A DNA stretch of 64,000 nt from Seriola aureovittata (lineage: Eukaryota > Chordata > Actinopteri > Carangiformes > Carangidae), in the NCBI RefSeq assembly GCF_021018895.1, contig NC_079368.1, positions 13,122,501 to 13,186,500 on the forward strand, read 5' to 3'. Shown here piece by piece: positions 25,430 through 38,509 of the stretch. Both the position numbers and the translations under genes were made by a program. A model generated the notes under the pieces. The model was given only the letters and a program-made list of their open reading frames with translations, was not told the origin of the DNA and made no database searches. Numbering within the stretch: the first letter of the stretch is position 1; the number at the start of each line of letters is the position of its first letter.

Positions 25430-28080
25430 TGTGTGACCTACAAAATGTCTCAGGATCTCAGTCTCACTTAAAGAAGAGACTGTGACGGATGCACTGACAG
25501 GAAATGAGAGAGAGGCCTCGATAGTCCTCAGTATTAAACGTGTGTTATGTGTGTGCGTACTTTGTTTGTGAGTGAGGCAGGAGAGTCGGAAGATCAGCCA
25601 GACAGAAATCTACTCTGTGTGGGGAGGCTATTCTTGAAAATTGTGCTTTATTTTAGACAAAATATTGAAAATTCAAAGGAGAGGTTCAGAGGCGAGTGGC
25701 AAACAGAACGGTTACACATGAGTTGCAATGAGTGAGATGATGTGTGTTCGACAGTGACTTCATTTTCTCAAAAAACCTTTGGAGAGTACTGAATGTTCAT
25801 CTCTGAGTCTCTGATGTGCTCAGATTAGTGTTCTGCAATTCCAATTGTTGTCATCAAAACTGCCTTTTATCCCATTAACATGTTTGTTCTCAAATGTTTA
25901 TTCCAATCATAAAAGCTCACATGTACTTTTAACAAATACTCAGTTGAATGCATTCAGTAATTAGCAGTAAATAATAAGCTATTAAATGCATCAGAATTTG
26001 CAACACTGTTTTTAACAGGAAAAAAAAAAGAAACAGAAATAATAATATTCCACCCTATAGACTGCACCTCTTATGAGTCTCAAAGTAACTTGCTATGCCA
26101 AGACTACCTCTCCTCCTCTCCCTAGCTTAAAACTGTATAATTATGCACTTAAACACACACACACGCCCACACACTCACATGTCAGCACCACGTCTGACAC
26201 CGAAAAACAAAAACCCTGCAAATTCCCAAAAGCAAGTTCACTCACACTTGAATGGAAAACAGCTGCAATTCCTGAGATACTACAAAAACATGCAGACGAT
26301 CTGGGAAGTGTAACTCCCTAAAGTCTCGTGTTCATGAGCGCTGCCAACACTTCATGGAAAAACAACAGTGAGATCCAAACACGTGGAAGCCTGCATAGTT
26401 TTGTCGCCTGCAAACTATGATTTGTCTCAGGTCAGTTGTTCTCATTGTGCTGGTCACTCTACAGTGCTTCTACATACATGAGTGCATGTCAATTATGTTA
26501 TTGTCCACCCACTTTGTTTTGTTCTAGTTCAACTGAACATATGATTAATGAGTGACAAGTTATACAAAGGTTTTTTTTCCCGCTCCTGCCAAAACTTGAA
26601 AACAGCCTGGTTAACTTAAGAGGATTCACTGGTTAACTCACTCCTCTTTATTTTCAGTCCGCTTCCACTTTGCTTTGTTTACTTTGTTACAGTCCAGTTT
26701 TGTTTTTAATAAACAAACACTGAGTATAGTTATTGATGTTTGCAGTAGTTGTGATCTTCTTTAACTTCATAAAATTAAAGAAGAAAAAGGGAAAATGTAC
26801 ACAAAATGCCATTACTTTCAAAACAAACCCATCCCCTTTTTATAGAAGACATTTTCCTATTTACCCATTCCCATGAAATAAATTTACAGTATCTCTATTT
26901 GATAAGACATAATCTAAACTTAATTCTGTAAACTGTCTGTGGCATCGCGCTCGAACAATATTTACATCAATCATTACCAAGTTAAGTCACGTCACAGAGC
27001 TTCGAAGTACAACCATAAATCAAACAGATCATCATTTAATAAAGCGTTAACTTAAATTACTACTAGCAGGCATTTCCAACATCAATACTAAACCCGACAC
27101 CTCTCATTCATTTCATACCAGTTGGGTCTTTAGGTCAAGCCGCGAGCTGAACACTCATTTCTGCTCTGTGTCTGTCTTTCTCTGCTGCGATGCTGAGTGT
27201 GTTCGCAGGTGTTTCAACTTCACTTCATGGGCCGGCTTTCCCACCGTGATTCATTTTCCTCTTTCTTCTTTGTTGCAGCGATGTAATAGCTCCGCCGGAA
27301 ATGGAGACTGAAATTGTAACCTAAGTTCCTGTTGGCATTGTTTCCTTGCGCTACTGTCAGATGGTTCTATTTTAGGATGATTTTTTTCCCCCCTTGCTTC
27401 ATAATGTGTGCTCCTTTCTGTTATTTGAGTAGTTTATCATCTCTGTGTCAACTTTTTTCAGAATTTCTGCATGCCAAAAGAAAAACCCAACAGAGACAGA
27501 AAGTTGAGCCAGATGTTTTTATATTTGTTTGCAGTAGTTTTGCGAAAATGTCATATTCATTACATTTCATTTTACCGTAACATTTTTATGCCACAACGAG
27601 AGAAAAAGTTGGATTTGTGCAATGGGGAAAGGTACAACAGCTTTAAACGATTATATGAGCCCTCACCATCTTCCTGCCTGCAAACACTGCATGTCAAATT
27701 TTTTGGAAGGCATGACCGAGCCAGAGGAACCTCTATGAGGAGTCAAACCTCTTTCTGAAATGGTTTGTACTTGTCTTACACAAATATGCAAGAAAACAAC
27801 TGCAGTTTGGCAAGATGTGGCATTCAGCTGATTCTGGTGTTCTTCTTTTTCATGTTGAAGGAAAAAAATAAAATCAACAACCTAATCATCTTCTTGGGAT
27901 TAGGCCTGGAGATATGGTCCCAAAAGACGATTTCACATTCGATCAGCCTAAAGAGTTCAGACAACTGTTGAAATTCTGGCTCCAGTTTAATAGTAAACTT
28001 AGATTGACTCTTATTTCCAAATCGGGCAGGATCTGGGCTGCCAACAAGGCAGTTGCACAAACAATATCTAAAACAAGAAA
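25430..28080. other. Non-coding stretch with no recognised gene
   Basis: Short frames with no domain. A short ACAC patch lies at about 26,153-26,175. The frames at 27,332-27,580 and 27,471-27,758 have no recognisable product. Confidence 0.5.
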
Positions 28081-28089
28081 ACAGAAAAT

Positions 28090-29101
28090 TTGAGTGTGTA
28101 TTCACCTCTTCAAAGTTAGCACTTTTTAGAGTTATCTTTTGCTGCAATTACAACTGCAAGTCTCTTGGGGTATGTTCTGTAACCCCTGAGATTTCTGCCC
28201 ATTACTCAAGGCAAGTTCCCTCAAGTTAGATGGGTACACCAGTCTTCAAGTCATGCGCCATGTGGTTTGCGGCATACATAGCGTTTCCCATGAAGGCCAA
28301 AAATTCAATTTTAGTCTCATCTCACCAGAGAACCCTCTTTCATATGTTTTCGGGGAATCTGCCACATGCTGTTTGGTGAACTCCAAGTATGTTTTCTTAT
28401 TTCTTTCTTAAAGCAATCCTTTTTTTCTGGCCACTCTTTAGTGTATGGCCTAAATGGTCATATGGACAGATACTCCCATCTCTGCTGTGGATCTTTGCAG
28501 TTCTTTCAGTGTTATCTTTGGTATCTTTGTTGAATCTCTGATTAATTGCCTGCTCTATGAGTTTTGGTGGGAAGCCAAAGTCTTTCTATTTTGCTATACT
28601 TGATTTAATGGTGCTACATTGGATGTTCACAGTTGGAGATTTTTTAGAGCCAACCCTGATATATGCTTCTCCAAAACCTTGTTCCTGACCTGTTTGGAGA
28701 GCTCCTAGTAATGTTGCAGACTTGGGGGGCCTTTCAGAACAGGTATATTTGGCCCTGTTCAGACTTGGCACTAAAATCAGTCTCACTGTGATCTGATCAC
28801 AAGAGGTCAGCACCAAGTAAAGGTGTGAACACACCCAAGATGTATTTATCACTCAGAACACATTCAAAGGTAGTCTGGGCCACACGTGGCCACATTCTTT
28901 CCCCAGTGTGAACGCAAATGTGTCCTTGGACCACATTGAAGGACTGCCTAGTCAACTGACGTCCTCTGCCGCAGTCTAATTAGCCCCGCCACAGATTAAT
29001 AATGAACCAAAAATATTTTACCATTTCGAATGGACAAAACCTTGACCCACTCTCAGGAAAAACACCAGGGGGGGTGAATACTTTTGCAAGACACTATACA
29101 G
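28090..29101 (-). mobile_element. Degenerate Tc1-type DNA transposon, internally deleted and interrupted
   Basis: The left end 'gtattcacctc' (28,097) and the right end 'ggtgaatacttttgcaagac' (29,074-29,093) are the inverted ends of a Tc1-like element. Between them, read on the minus strand, lie decayed transposase pieces. On the plus strand these appear as 'gctgcaattacaactgcaag', 'aattcaattttagtctcatctcaccagag' in two parts, 'ggccactctttagtgtatggcc', 'ctcccatctctgctgtggatc', 'gagttttggtgggaagcc' and 'gttcctgacctgtttgg'. The middle, including the region around the second catalytic residue, is deleted near 28,235-28,265. A foreign segment (28,752 to about 28,948) splits the right part. No functional transposase remains. 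Confidence 0.82.
28752..28948. mobile_element. Repeat nested in the Tc1-type element
   Basis: It begins 'gccctgttcagacttggc' and holds 'ctgtgatctgatcacaag', 'ggtgtgaacacaccc', 'ccacacgtggccacattc' and 'cagtgtgaacgcaaatgtg'. This resembles a dispersed fish repeat with 'gatccgatcacaagtgg' and 'ggtgtgaacgcaaatgtgt' blocks. The Tc1-type sequence breaks just after 'cagaacaggtatattt' and resumes with its 3' end further right. The exact right border is uncertain. Confidence 0.6.
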
Positions 29102-29109
29102 TCTCGAGC

Positions 29110-32100
29110 ACTCTTGCACTCTTCACCTTGGACCTGTGATGGGATAGTTGAATGTATTTCATTTTGGGATGAAATGGATTTGGATGGATTTTAAAGTACA
29201 ATTAACTTCACCATATGTTTTGACTTAGATTATAGCTTTTCTTTTGGCTTTTCATTTAATTAGGCACACCGAGTGTCCTTTACTTGAACCATTCAGAATT
29301 TATATACAGTAACTGGGTGTTTTTTAAGCTAGGGTTTCAAAGGCATTCTCTTGTCAGGCTACTGACGTCAGATTCAGATCAAAGCACCTCCTGATCATTT
29401 ATAGACCTAGAACTGACATTCAAGAAGATTCACTGCACGTACCTGTGTGTCTATGTTCACACCCTTCCAACTAAAGATAAAATATTTAAATGAGTAAATA
29501 TGAACCATGGACATATGGAAAAATACTGCAATCCACATGTGTGTAATTAGCTGTGGTAAAGATGCAGAACACAACTACGGATATGTATTTGTTTGTCTGT
29601 TTATCTCATTAACGCCTCCTGAGATTCGTAGTTTCTATGGAGATTTATGTGGGTGGTGGTAGTGGGGACTCAGGAGAGACCTTTTACCCGCTCAGGTTGT
29701 TATACTTTTGGGCCAGCTTTGATTCACAGTAGATAATGTGTGCAGCCTTGCAAAACGATCATTCAGAGCCTGGATACAGATATTAATTCAAAGCTCTTGT
29801 GTTAATTCAAAGCCCCTGTGTTACTCACTGCTTTAATATCTTTGTTAGGCTGGACATGCCTGAGTGCACATCCTCTTGAGTCTTAAGTTAACTCACTCAT
29901 TTTCAAAAAATTGACTACCTGCGGAGCATGGTCAAGTCCTTTTAAATTCATTTACAAGCTTTCATAAAGTGAAATTAGGTACTGTATATCTATAAATAAA
30001 ATGCAGTATATATTGATATGGCAATTTTCATGGAGGATGAGAATGTGCAATTTAAATTTTAAAACAGCAATGACAAAAAGAAAATAATAGTTTTCTGGGG
30101 CAATAAAACCTTTGCGACGAATACTATAGCCTACATTCATATAGACTGTTTGCCTCTATTTAATTTTTTTCATTTTATTTGAGGGCTGGGATGAGCCTAA
30201 CTAAAAGGTATCCAAATTCATTAGAAATAATAGTCTTTATATTGTAACTTGCCATCTTTTAGTAGTCTCATGAAAGTCTGATATCTCCTTATCGATGAGG
30301 AAAAGTGGATTTTGTGTTGCCTGCTTCATTTCCACCAGCAGTGTGCTGATTATCCTGCAGTTTCCTCAGTTTCCCACCACTGTTTTCCAGATATCTAAGG
30401 GAAAAAGACACACATTTTGGAAGGCTTATTCTGCTCAAAGATGGCTCTTTAACTGGAATGGAAAAATGTCAAGTGTACTGCTTTGTAAAGAAGGGGGATG
30501 AGAAAATTGAAAATCCTCCTTCGCCTAGAAGATAGTTTCTCACAGTCTGACACAGGCGCAGCCAAGACAACCTCTTGCATAACCTCTGAATTATTTACAT
30601 ATTCCGGTGGGGGTGCATAAACAATATTCTTAAATGCCTGACTGGGTGAGAATGGACACAAACATTCCTTGACAGCTATCATATTACAGTGTTCAACCTC
30701 AGACCATTTGATGGTGGAAAAGCCAATAGAGAAAAGGAGGACAGTATCCAGAATGGGGTCGATATATTGATCGTAACCCAGGGACTTATAGATCATTTAA
30801 TAGTTTTTGCAAAGGCAGTCAGTGGTGATGCAGGGATTCATCCGTAACCTCTGCCTTTTCCACTGTCTCTACCAATAAACCTGCAGAGTGTATAATGTTA
30901 TGCATTGTATTTTTGATTGGTTTAAACCAAAAGTGATTTACTTTTTTGGCTAAACTTGAAAGGTAAATACAAAAGAATCAGTTCTATTCTGGTTGATTCT
31001 GCCATAAAGGGAGCTTTTCAAAGATGCTGGTCTCCAGGGCACTGTTCTCTATCAATACCAGTTAAAGGCATGTCTCTGTAGCTTGCTAATACAAGGGCAT
31101 TGGATTGTTGAACATACCCAGATGCTTGTTTCCATTATAAATGAGGTCCTTAGTTTGGGATGCATGACAAAAGAGAATATAACCTTCGATTGCTCTCCGC
31201 TTCTTTCCTGTCTCTTTTAGTTTTCAAGACGTGTCATCACAGCTTTCTTTGTAAGTTATTGACCTATTGAATATACTGTTTGCACAGTCATTCAATAATA
31301 TGGTTTGCACTGACATTAGTCATTGCGTTGCTCATGTTTGTGAGTAAGTTGATCTGAACTGAGAATCCATCCAGAAATAATTGAACAATACAATTAAAAT
31401 AAAAGCGGAACTGACATTTAGTAATCTGTGACATTAGCTATCATTGCAGTTTGTCATCCTCCTCAAGTTATTAAATAATTTCACTTAGAAAAAAAAGATT
31501 TCATGAGTAAGTAAACACTACAATACCTTTGTTTACACTATAAATGGAGGCTCACATAAAGTTCTCTCCTATTTCTTCATTTTCCACCCACAGAGTGACT
31601 GCATGTGCTTCGGCTTAAGATGTGCCATCTTCATCATTGTCATTATCATTATCATGCCTGGGCTGTGGGGGAAAAAAAAAAAAAAAACAGCTTAAAGTTC
31701 TCACAGGTACAGAAACATTTACTCATACTTTGAGTCAAAGGTTTAAAATGTCTTTGGAAAGAAAAGGCTTAAGTTGCACAAAATCCAGACACAGGTATTC
31801 TCTTTATTTTCAGCAGAAAAGAGCCACAGGGCAACAAGCTCATTACCTCCAACTACAGTGTGTTTTCAGTGTTGTTGCCTTTGGAATCCCTGGGAAACCT
31901 TTGAGAAATTTTAAAAATGCTCTTTCAGTAGCTGAACATCAGTGACAATTTTTCCTCACTAACCTGGTTAAGAAAAGTAAGATCAGTAAAATAGATGGGG
32001 AAACTTTGGTGGTATCTAATTTGTTTTTTGTTTTTTGTTTTTTTTTTGGGGAGGGCATTTTCTAGTTACCCGGACAGAGCCAAGACAGCAAACCTTATAC

Positions 32101-32155
32101 TACACAAATTACAAAAAAATACTACACAAACACATACAATCACAAGGACATAGTC
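29110..32155. other. Non-coding stretch with no recognised gene
   Basis: AT-rich sequence. The 115-codon minus-strand frame at 30,449-30,796 is the longest non-repetitive frame here but has no recognisable domain. An A-run lies at about 31,671-31,687. Confidence 0.5.
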
Positions 32156-32162
32156 AACATAC

Positions 32163-32240
32163 ACTCACTCACTCACTCACTCACTCACTCACTCACTCTC
32201 TCACACACACACACACACACACATACACACACACACACAA
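32163..32240. repeat. (CACT)n then (CA)n compound microsatellite
   Basis: About nine 'cact' tetranucleotide units pass into 'ctct' and then CA dinucleotides interrupted by one 'cata'. Confidence 0.95.
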
Positions 32241-32249
32241 CAAGCAATA

Positions 32250-34180
32250 AAAACACAAATACTCCTTGTGATTCCCAAATGCCTTTTGTGTGTAGGTTGA
32301 TGATATGTGAGACCCTCTGGGTGTCAGTAAACACTTTCTATGGCTCCACTGGAACAGAGGCCTTAAGTAGCCCCAGTAAATGGTTTTATAAGCAGTTCAC
32401 TGAAGCATGGAGTCGCCTTACCTGAAACCCCTTACCATTATCCCTCACATATTACCACTGATACCATTTATTTTCAGGCAGTTGTGGCACAGACCACTGA
32501 TTCCCATGATTGATTCTATTGCCTCGGCTAAAAATAATCTGTTCTCACTGTTCAAAGAGAGTGAGTCACCCATATGTCTATGTCCTTTGGACATGGACTT
32601 AATAGCAAACCTCTAGGGACTCTTGCATTAGGAAAATCCAAATCAAAGCACAATTTTCTTGTGGCTAAAGTTTTTGCCAGATTGGTCTTGGCTGAACAGA
32701 TTTTAAGAGGTTTGTCTAGACTGAGGTTAGTGCAGAGGGCAAACATGGGCCAGCTGCTACTGCTTATTGCTGAAAAGCAAACTTCAAATGAGATTTATCA
32801 TCACTGCTGACACTGAACAAATACTGCTTTAATCACTCTTGTCAAATAGGATACTCACCAGGAATAGCTAGATTTGTCTTCCTACTTTGTAACAGAGCAT
32901 ACAGGAATGCCATTTGCAAATTTGCTAAAAAAGAGAATTTATATCAAATAAACACATTAAATGTTCATCACTCATCCAAGCTCCGTTTGTCTACATCTAT
33001 ATCTGTTTACAGCAGTGCCAAACATCTCACTGTACTGGCTGTTGATTTGATCAACCTGCCAGCAATGGAACAGTTGAATGATTGAAATACTAATCAAATC
33101 AAACTAAAGAAGGTGTAATTAACTCAATTCACTCAAGAGCCCTACAAAACAAAGTTACACTTTTGATCAGCAACGACTCCTCTTTGGCCTGTATAAGACA
33201 TTTTAGTGAGCATTTTGCTGGTTCTGGTTATAGTTAACAGGAGGGACAGGAGGAAGGAGTGGGTTGGGATTTCGGGGTGGTGATGGTGGGGGTCATGCAA
33301 ATCTCTGATGGTGTAGAAGGAGGGTTCCTCACAACTCACATTGTTGCATCATAAATCCTGCTGTCTCATGCGAGGTGAACAGCATAGTGAGAAATAGAAT
33401 CCTTCCAAGCAATTTGCCTTTGTTGTTATTTGGTATTGATGCATGGACAATGACTTCAGGAAGAAGATCAAAGTAAGAGACTAAAAGAACCTCCCCACCA
33501 CATCACCATACATTCATTTATAATTTGACTACTAGCCATTTTGTATGCCTATATTACAGTAGAACAGTTGTTGCAGTTTTGTGTGTCACGACTGCAGTGA
33601 GGGCTTACGCAAGCCTTGAAGTTAAGTCCTCAGTTAAGGGTTGAGTGCCATCTCTATAAATTCTTCTTTAGTCCCAAGCTTCAGCAGGTGAAGAAAATAT
33701 TTGCTCACTCTGAGAGTACAAGCTGTAACTCTCTGACTTGCAGGCTGGTAAAATTCTCTCCTTGATGTCAGCGGTTATGCAACGAACACAATCTGAAATG
33801 TGTCAAGACTTAAGGGATACCTTTAAACAGACCATAATCAAAACTGAATCCTGAACGTCTGAATAAACAAAACCGTCTGTAATTAAAATCGGAATAAAGC
33901 CCAAGAAGAAATTTGAGTCTGTTAAAATAACACCCTGCTAAGTTCTCTTGATTTGAGGAATCTGTAGAGTTTAGTTAAAAGCCTTTCTGAGCTAGGAAAA
34001 GAAACATTGATTGTTTGCTTAAAACGTTTTTTCACATCCTGAATTTGGTGATTAATGGTGTCTGCAGCTGTCTGAAATTGAATTAGTTTCAGACACTGAC
34101 AGTGACTGCACTCTATTAAAAGACTTAGAAACAGTCTCAGCCTCTGTAGCAGCATTGCGTTTGGAGTTACTTGCACACTA
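32250..34180. other. Non-coding stretch with no recognised gene
   Basis: Only short frames without domains are present. No repeat family was recognised. Confidence 0.5.
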
Positions 34181-34183
34181 CTT

Positions 34184-34460
34184 ATTAAAGGGCCAATGTG
34201 TATGAACTGGCCAACTGGTAAATTCATACAAATAGGGGGCAGCATGTTACCAGAAAGTTGGGATGTCCACCAATATTGTAAGAAACTGGAAAAGATACTC
34301 TCTGTGCATTTCTTAGTCCCCTTCACCTTTGCCATGATTGGAATGGCTGTCGGGCATACTGAGACAAATCCTTGTGGGCCGGTGCACATGAGAATCTTCT
34401 CTGTGCATGTTCTGGGACTGGGATCGCACTGGTTTTAACCCTCACCCTCATGTTGAGCTA
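34184..34460. mobile_element. Possible MITE or SINE-like dispersed repeat
   Basis: It begins 'taaagggccaatgtgtatg', followed by an 'aaatagggggcag' block. This resembles the start of fish repeats reading 'ttaaagggccaatgtgtaag...'. No terminal inverted repeat or target-site duplication could be fixed. The minus-strand frame 33,922-34,389 partly runs through it and has no known domain. Confidence 0.35.
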
Positions 34461-34469
34461 ACATTAGCT

Positions 34470-37400
34470 TGAATAAATGTAACCTCAGCGTAGGGCAGTT
34501 GTTGACATGGATTATGTTTTCCACACAGGTTTTCCTTGCGACCTAATGATGTAACTGGGTAGGTTGTTTTCTTCGGTTACTGTTAGACTGACAGCGGTGA
34601 TTTCATGCCAACTCTGCCCAGTCAGAGAGACGGGGAAGATGTAGTGGTGGCAGGAGTACAGGAGGACAAGGAACGTGCGGGAGAGGGAGAGCTTCTCCAT
34701 CCTGTCATGTTGGACTGAGGGCAGACTGCACTTCCAGGAAGTGATAGTGAGTCACTGTAACCTCCAAAGTGACAGGCCGGTCCTTGCTGGTTAGCATGCT
34801 AACTTCAGCAGTTACATGTCTGAAACACAATACATAGACATCTCTGACATAGTTTCAAAACTTTTTTTTCCTCACATTATGTCGATAATCTCAGTTAATT
34901 CTTTGAATGTTTTATACTATAATACTAACGTAATGCCACTTTAAGTCAGCTCTGTCAGGTGTATAAAAATGATTCAGTAATTAAACAATGGTATGCTATA
35001 AAAGAGAGATTTTAAAATAGTTTGAAAGCTTATGTCATTCATTCAGTTAAACCTGATATGTCACTCCATAATGTATTCAGCACAAACTGACAGAAACGCT
35101 GTAGAGTGGAACGTCAGCGGAGCAGAGCTGACGACTCAGCAAAACCAGCCAAATATTATGATTTCCAACCGTAATTTAAAATGAGAAATGCAGGTTTCTG
35201 AATGTGGTGGTTCAGGCCACTGTTTCAGTCATCCACCAGATTGTTGCCTTGGACTTATTCATAGTGGAAACAGATGGGATGGAGTGCACAGTGTCAGATC
35301 ATTGTTATTATGGTCACACAGTGGGGGCAAGTTATGGAAAATGTTCCTTGTGGGGCAATGTATCATGGTTCATTCACTCTGGAAAACTAAAAAAGAAAAT
35401 CAATGGATGACATTGTAAAAGTACAGAAAGAAATACTTTTGATGTGAATGCAATATCTTAGCAGTTGTTATTATTTTTTTTCTATTATATTTTAAAGATG
35501 AAATACACAGTACTATTATAGCAGTTGCACAATTTGTCTGATTTCCAAAAAGTGCCTCAATGCTCAAAATGGCTTTATATTGAACATTACAATCAGAGCT
35601 CAATCAAATTCAAATTTTCATTCTTGGTGCATTTGTAATGTTAGCACTCAGTGTATTTGCTGCAGACAAAAAAAGTATAATAATAAGCAGAATAACAAAG
35701 AAAGGCGAAACACGAGCTGATGCCAGTGGTATTAACAGCCTGGGACTAAAAGAGAAATAGAGAAGACTGCTGGGGGAACATAACTCCGCTCTATGTCCCA
35801 ACGCTGAAAGAGGAAGGGAAAAGAAGATACAATGCAATATACTCTTTGGAATTAATTCACTGTCTCTTCTCCAAGAGCATCTAATTTAGTGCTGCTTGTC
35901 TTTCTCACTGTCTCGCGCTGCCCCTCACTCTGTCTCTCTCACGTTCTTCATCCATCTCCTTTACTATCTCACTGAACACCCCCCACCCCCCCGACCACCA
36001 TCGCCACCTCTTTCTCTTTACTGTCTCGTTCTCTCCTCTTCCGCCTTAGGCCTATGTTAGACTGTCTTTGTGGGGAGTGCAGGGAGAAAGACGGAGGCCT
36101 TGAACATGACACTCAAGCAGTCTGATTGGGAAGGAGAACACGAGAACCTGGAGACAAGGGAGATGAGAGAGGGAGCGAGTGGATATGAAAAACCTCTTCT
36201 CCCCCTGTGAGAGACGGAGGGAGTGGGAAAGGAGAGGCAGCATACTGATGGAAACACAGACAGGCAAGGAAGAAAAAAAAAGTGGTTATCCCCTTATCCA
36301 CTATTTTAAAGAGGTTAACCTCATTAAAATTGTGGTTATGGAAATGCTGAGGGCATGATAGATAATAAAGCCTCTTGCCAGTAGTACATGCTCAGTCTGA
36401 ATTCATAGATTCTTCACACATTATGTTTCAATTTGAGATTATTTCTGTGTCCTAAAGGTGCTTTGGCCTCTCTGTCCATTTAAATAAAAGGATAAAATCT
36501 CTGTTCCCTTGAATGTCTGGATTCTTGCTGGAAGAGAAACGGTATTGCCACTCCTCTCCGACTCTGTAACTTTTGCTAGAAATAAAAACATGGCGTCCGC
36601 TTTTAGTGGCTGAAATAAAAACAGCAGTAAATGAGTCAAATATGAGAAGGTCACTGTGTTTTCCAGTCCGTTGCTCATCCTAAATGGGTCCCCATAGCCT
36701 AAATGAGGATGGATGTGAGCTGAAGAGGATTCACTGGTCTGAGCTCAGCCTCTCGACAAGCCAGGGGAAAGACAAGGGCAAAAGAGGCGAGAGGAGTAGA
36801 GTTCAAAGAAGGCCTGGCTGTTGCGAGGTTTAGATGTACTGCTGTGGAGGATTTACAGAATACGGTTGTAGAAGCTGTGTTCAGTGTGTGTAGGCTGGCA
36901 GTAGGAACTGGGAGGAGGTCAAAGGCCCTGTACTTACTGTACAGATTTACCAGCAAGCCTCAGTGCTGGTGGCCAAATCTCTTTGATCATCTCTCTGTTG
37001 TTTGATTTTTTTTTTTTCTCTCTGTCTCTCTCTGGCACAGATGACTGAACCCTAATGAGGACTTTTGTGGAGTTTTGTGATCATAAATGGACATGAAGGT
37101 ATTATGTTTATCTGATTTAAAGAGTACATTCTTAATCCAGCTCCAAACGAAAGGTAACACCACTGAATTAACACCAGTTTATTGATGTCTTGATATGCAG
37201 GATTAACATAAATTGTAACCAGTGTTTAAGACATTTCAGTGCACAGTTATTGTTTCCTTCTCATTGATAATCCTCCTTAGTGATTACACGTTTTAAAGGG
37301 ATCACATTCGCCACTCAGAATGATCTGCTAAGGATATGGAGCCTGGGAACCTCAAACAATGGGAGGTGCTGTGATCATAAGAACAGAGGGCAGCGTCTCA

Positions 37401-38390
37401 TTAAGACGATAGCAGACGTTACTGTGGCTACTGCGTATGATTTATTAGTCTTGACCAAGTGCATACAGTTATAGGTCTCTATCTACATTAAACCATAAGA
37501 CACTTGATATCTTTTATGATTCATGACGAGGAACTTGGAAACAACTCAAGGTCAGACTGATAAGAACGGGATGTTGGATGATGATATCAGCTTAAAGTCT
37601 GAGCTTTGCCCAGTTTTTTATTCAGTTGTGGGAAAATCTGACTAAAGTGTGTGGAAATAGAAATAGGGTTCACAAGTATGGTATTAAACCAAATGCACAA
37701 CATCCCCTCTAAATAATGCAGTTTTTACTGTAGATCAGTAATCTGTGAAAGATGCCCCTCATTGACCTACAGTAAATGGCACCTGCATGAGGAGAACATT
37801 CAAATCAATCAACATTGTTCTAAAAAAACATCTTAATATTCTGAGCACAGCAAAATAAAATCTTCTACCCTCCTATTTTGACCATCAAATATTATATTTA
37901 AAAGTTAAAGGGGAACAATAAATATGCAAAAATACATAGTGAAAAATAGCTCTTGATTGGGCCTTTAATCATAGTCCGCACCATGGATGTAATTTTGAAA
38001 TCGCCAAGTGTCAGATTCATTTAACCCCGGTTTTCATCAAAATCCAATCAGTGATAACTGAAATATCACACGTGGCCCATAAACAATCAGTGTGGCGTCA
38101 CCCTTGTGCGAAATAACATAATTTTGAAAATGCCACAGCCCAGTGAGATACCTACAGCAGTTTACATTCCAGTTTGATCAGTGCCTTGTCAGTGGGGTCT
38201 GAATGGATTGAGCTGAAAGTACAACTATAAATGCAAGGTCTAGGCCATGAAATTGTCTGCACGGGTGTTATTGCCATTTGTTGAGTCATAATAAGCGTGT
38301 TGCAGTGTAGGCAAACAGTTTACCTTTGACATCCTTGAAATCAAAGTAACTTGCATGTTTACCAGCTGTGACAACAGGAATAGAATTCTT
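34470..38390. other. Non-coding stretch with no recognised gene
   Basis: It contains C/T-rich sequence at 35,880-36,060 (including C-runs around 35,978-35,992) with complementary G/A-rich sequence at 36,080-36,270, a T-run near 37,009 and only short frames. The stretch at about 37,900-38,130 is worded like a dispersed fish repeat (see findings). Confidence 0.5.
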
Positions 38391-38396
38391 TTTCCC

Positions 38397-38399
<3 letters not shown>

Positions 38400-38473
<74 letters not shown>

Positions 38474-38502
38474 GCGTGTGCGTGTGTGTGTGTGTGTGTG
38501 CG
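38400..38502. repeat. (TG)n microsatellite with CGTG variants
   Basis: A TG dinucleotide of about 100 bases. Near its 3' end three 'cgtgtg' units alternate with TG, so it ends as a compound repeat. Confidence 0.97.
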
Positions 38503-38509
38503 TCACCAC

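Noticed and set aside
25183..25471. Cys-Val repeat frames
   Set aside because: Translation of the GT microsatellite; the same applies to frames at 38,240-38,833, 46,427-46,762 and 63,436-63,794.
27190..27330. ATG followed by intron-like GT...AG considered as a signal-peptide exon
   Set aside because: The peptide is too short and the sequence after the presumed acceptor stops at once.
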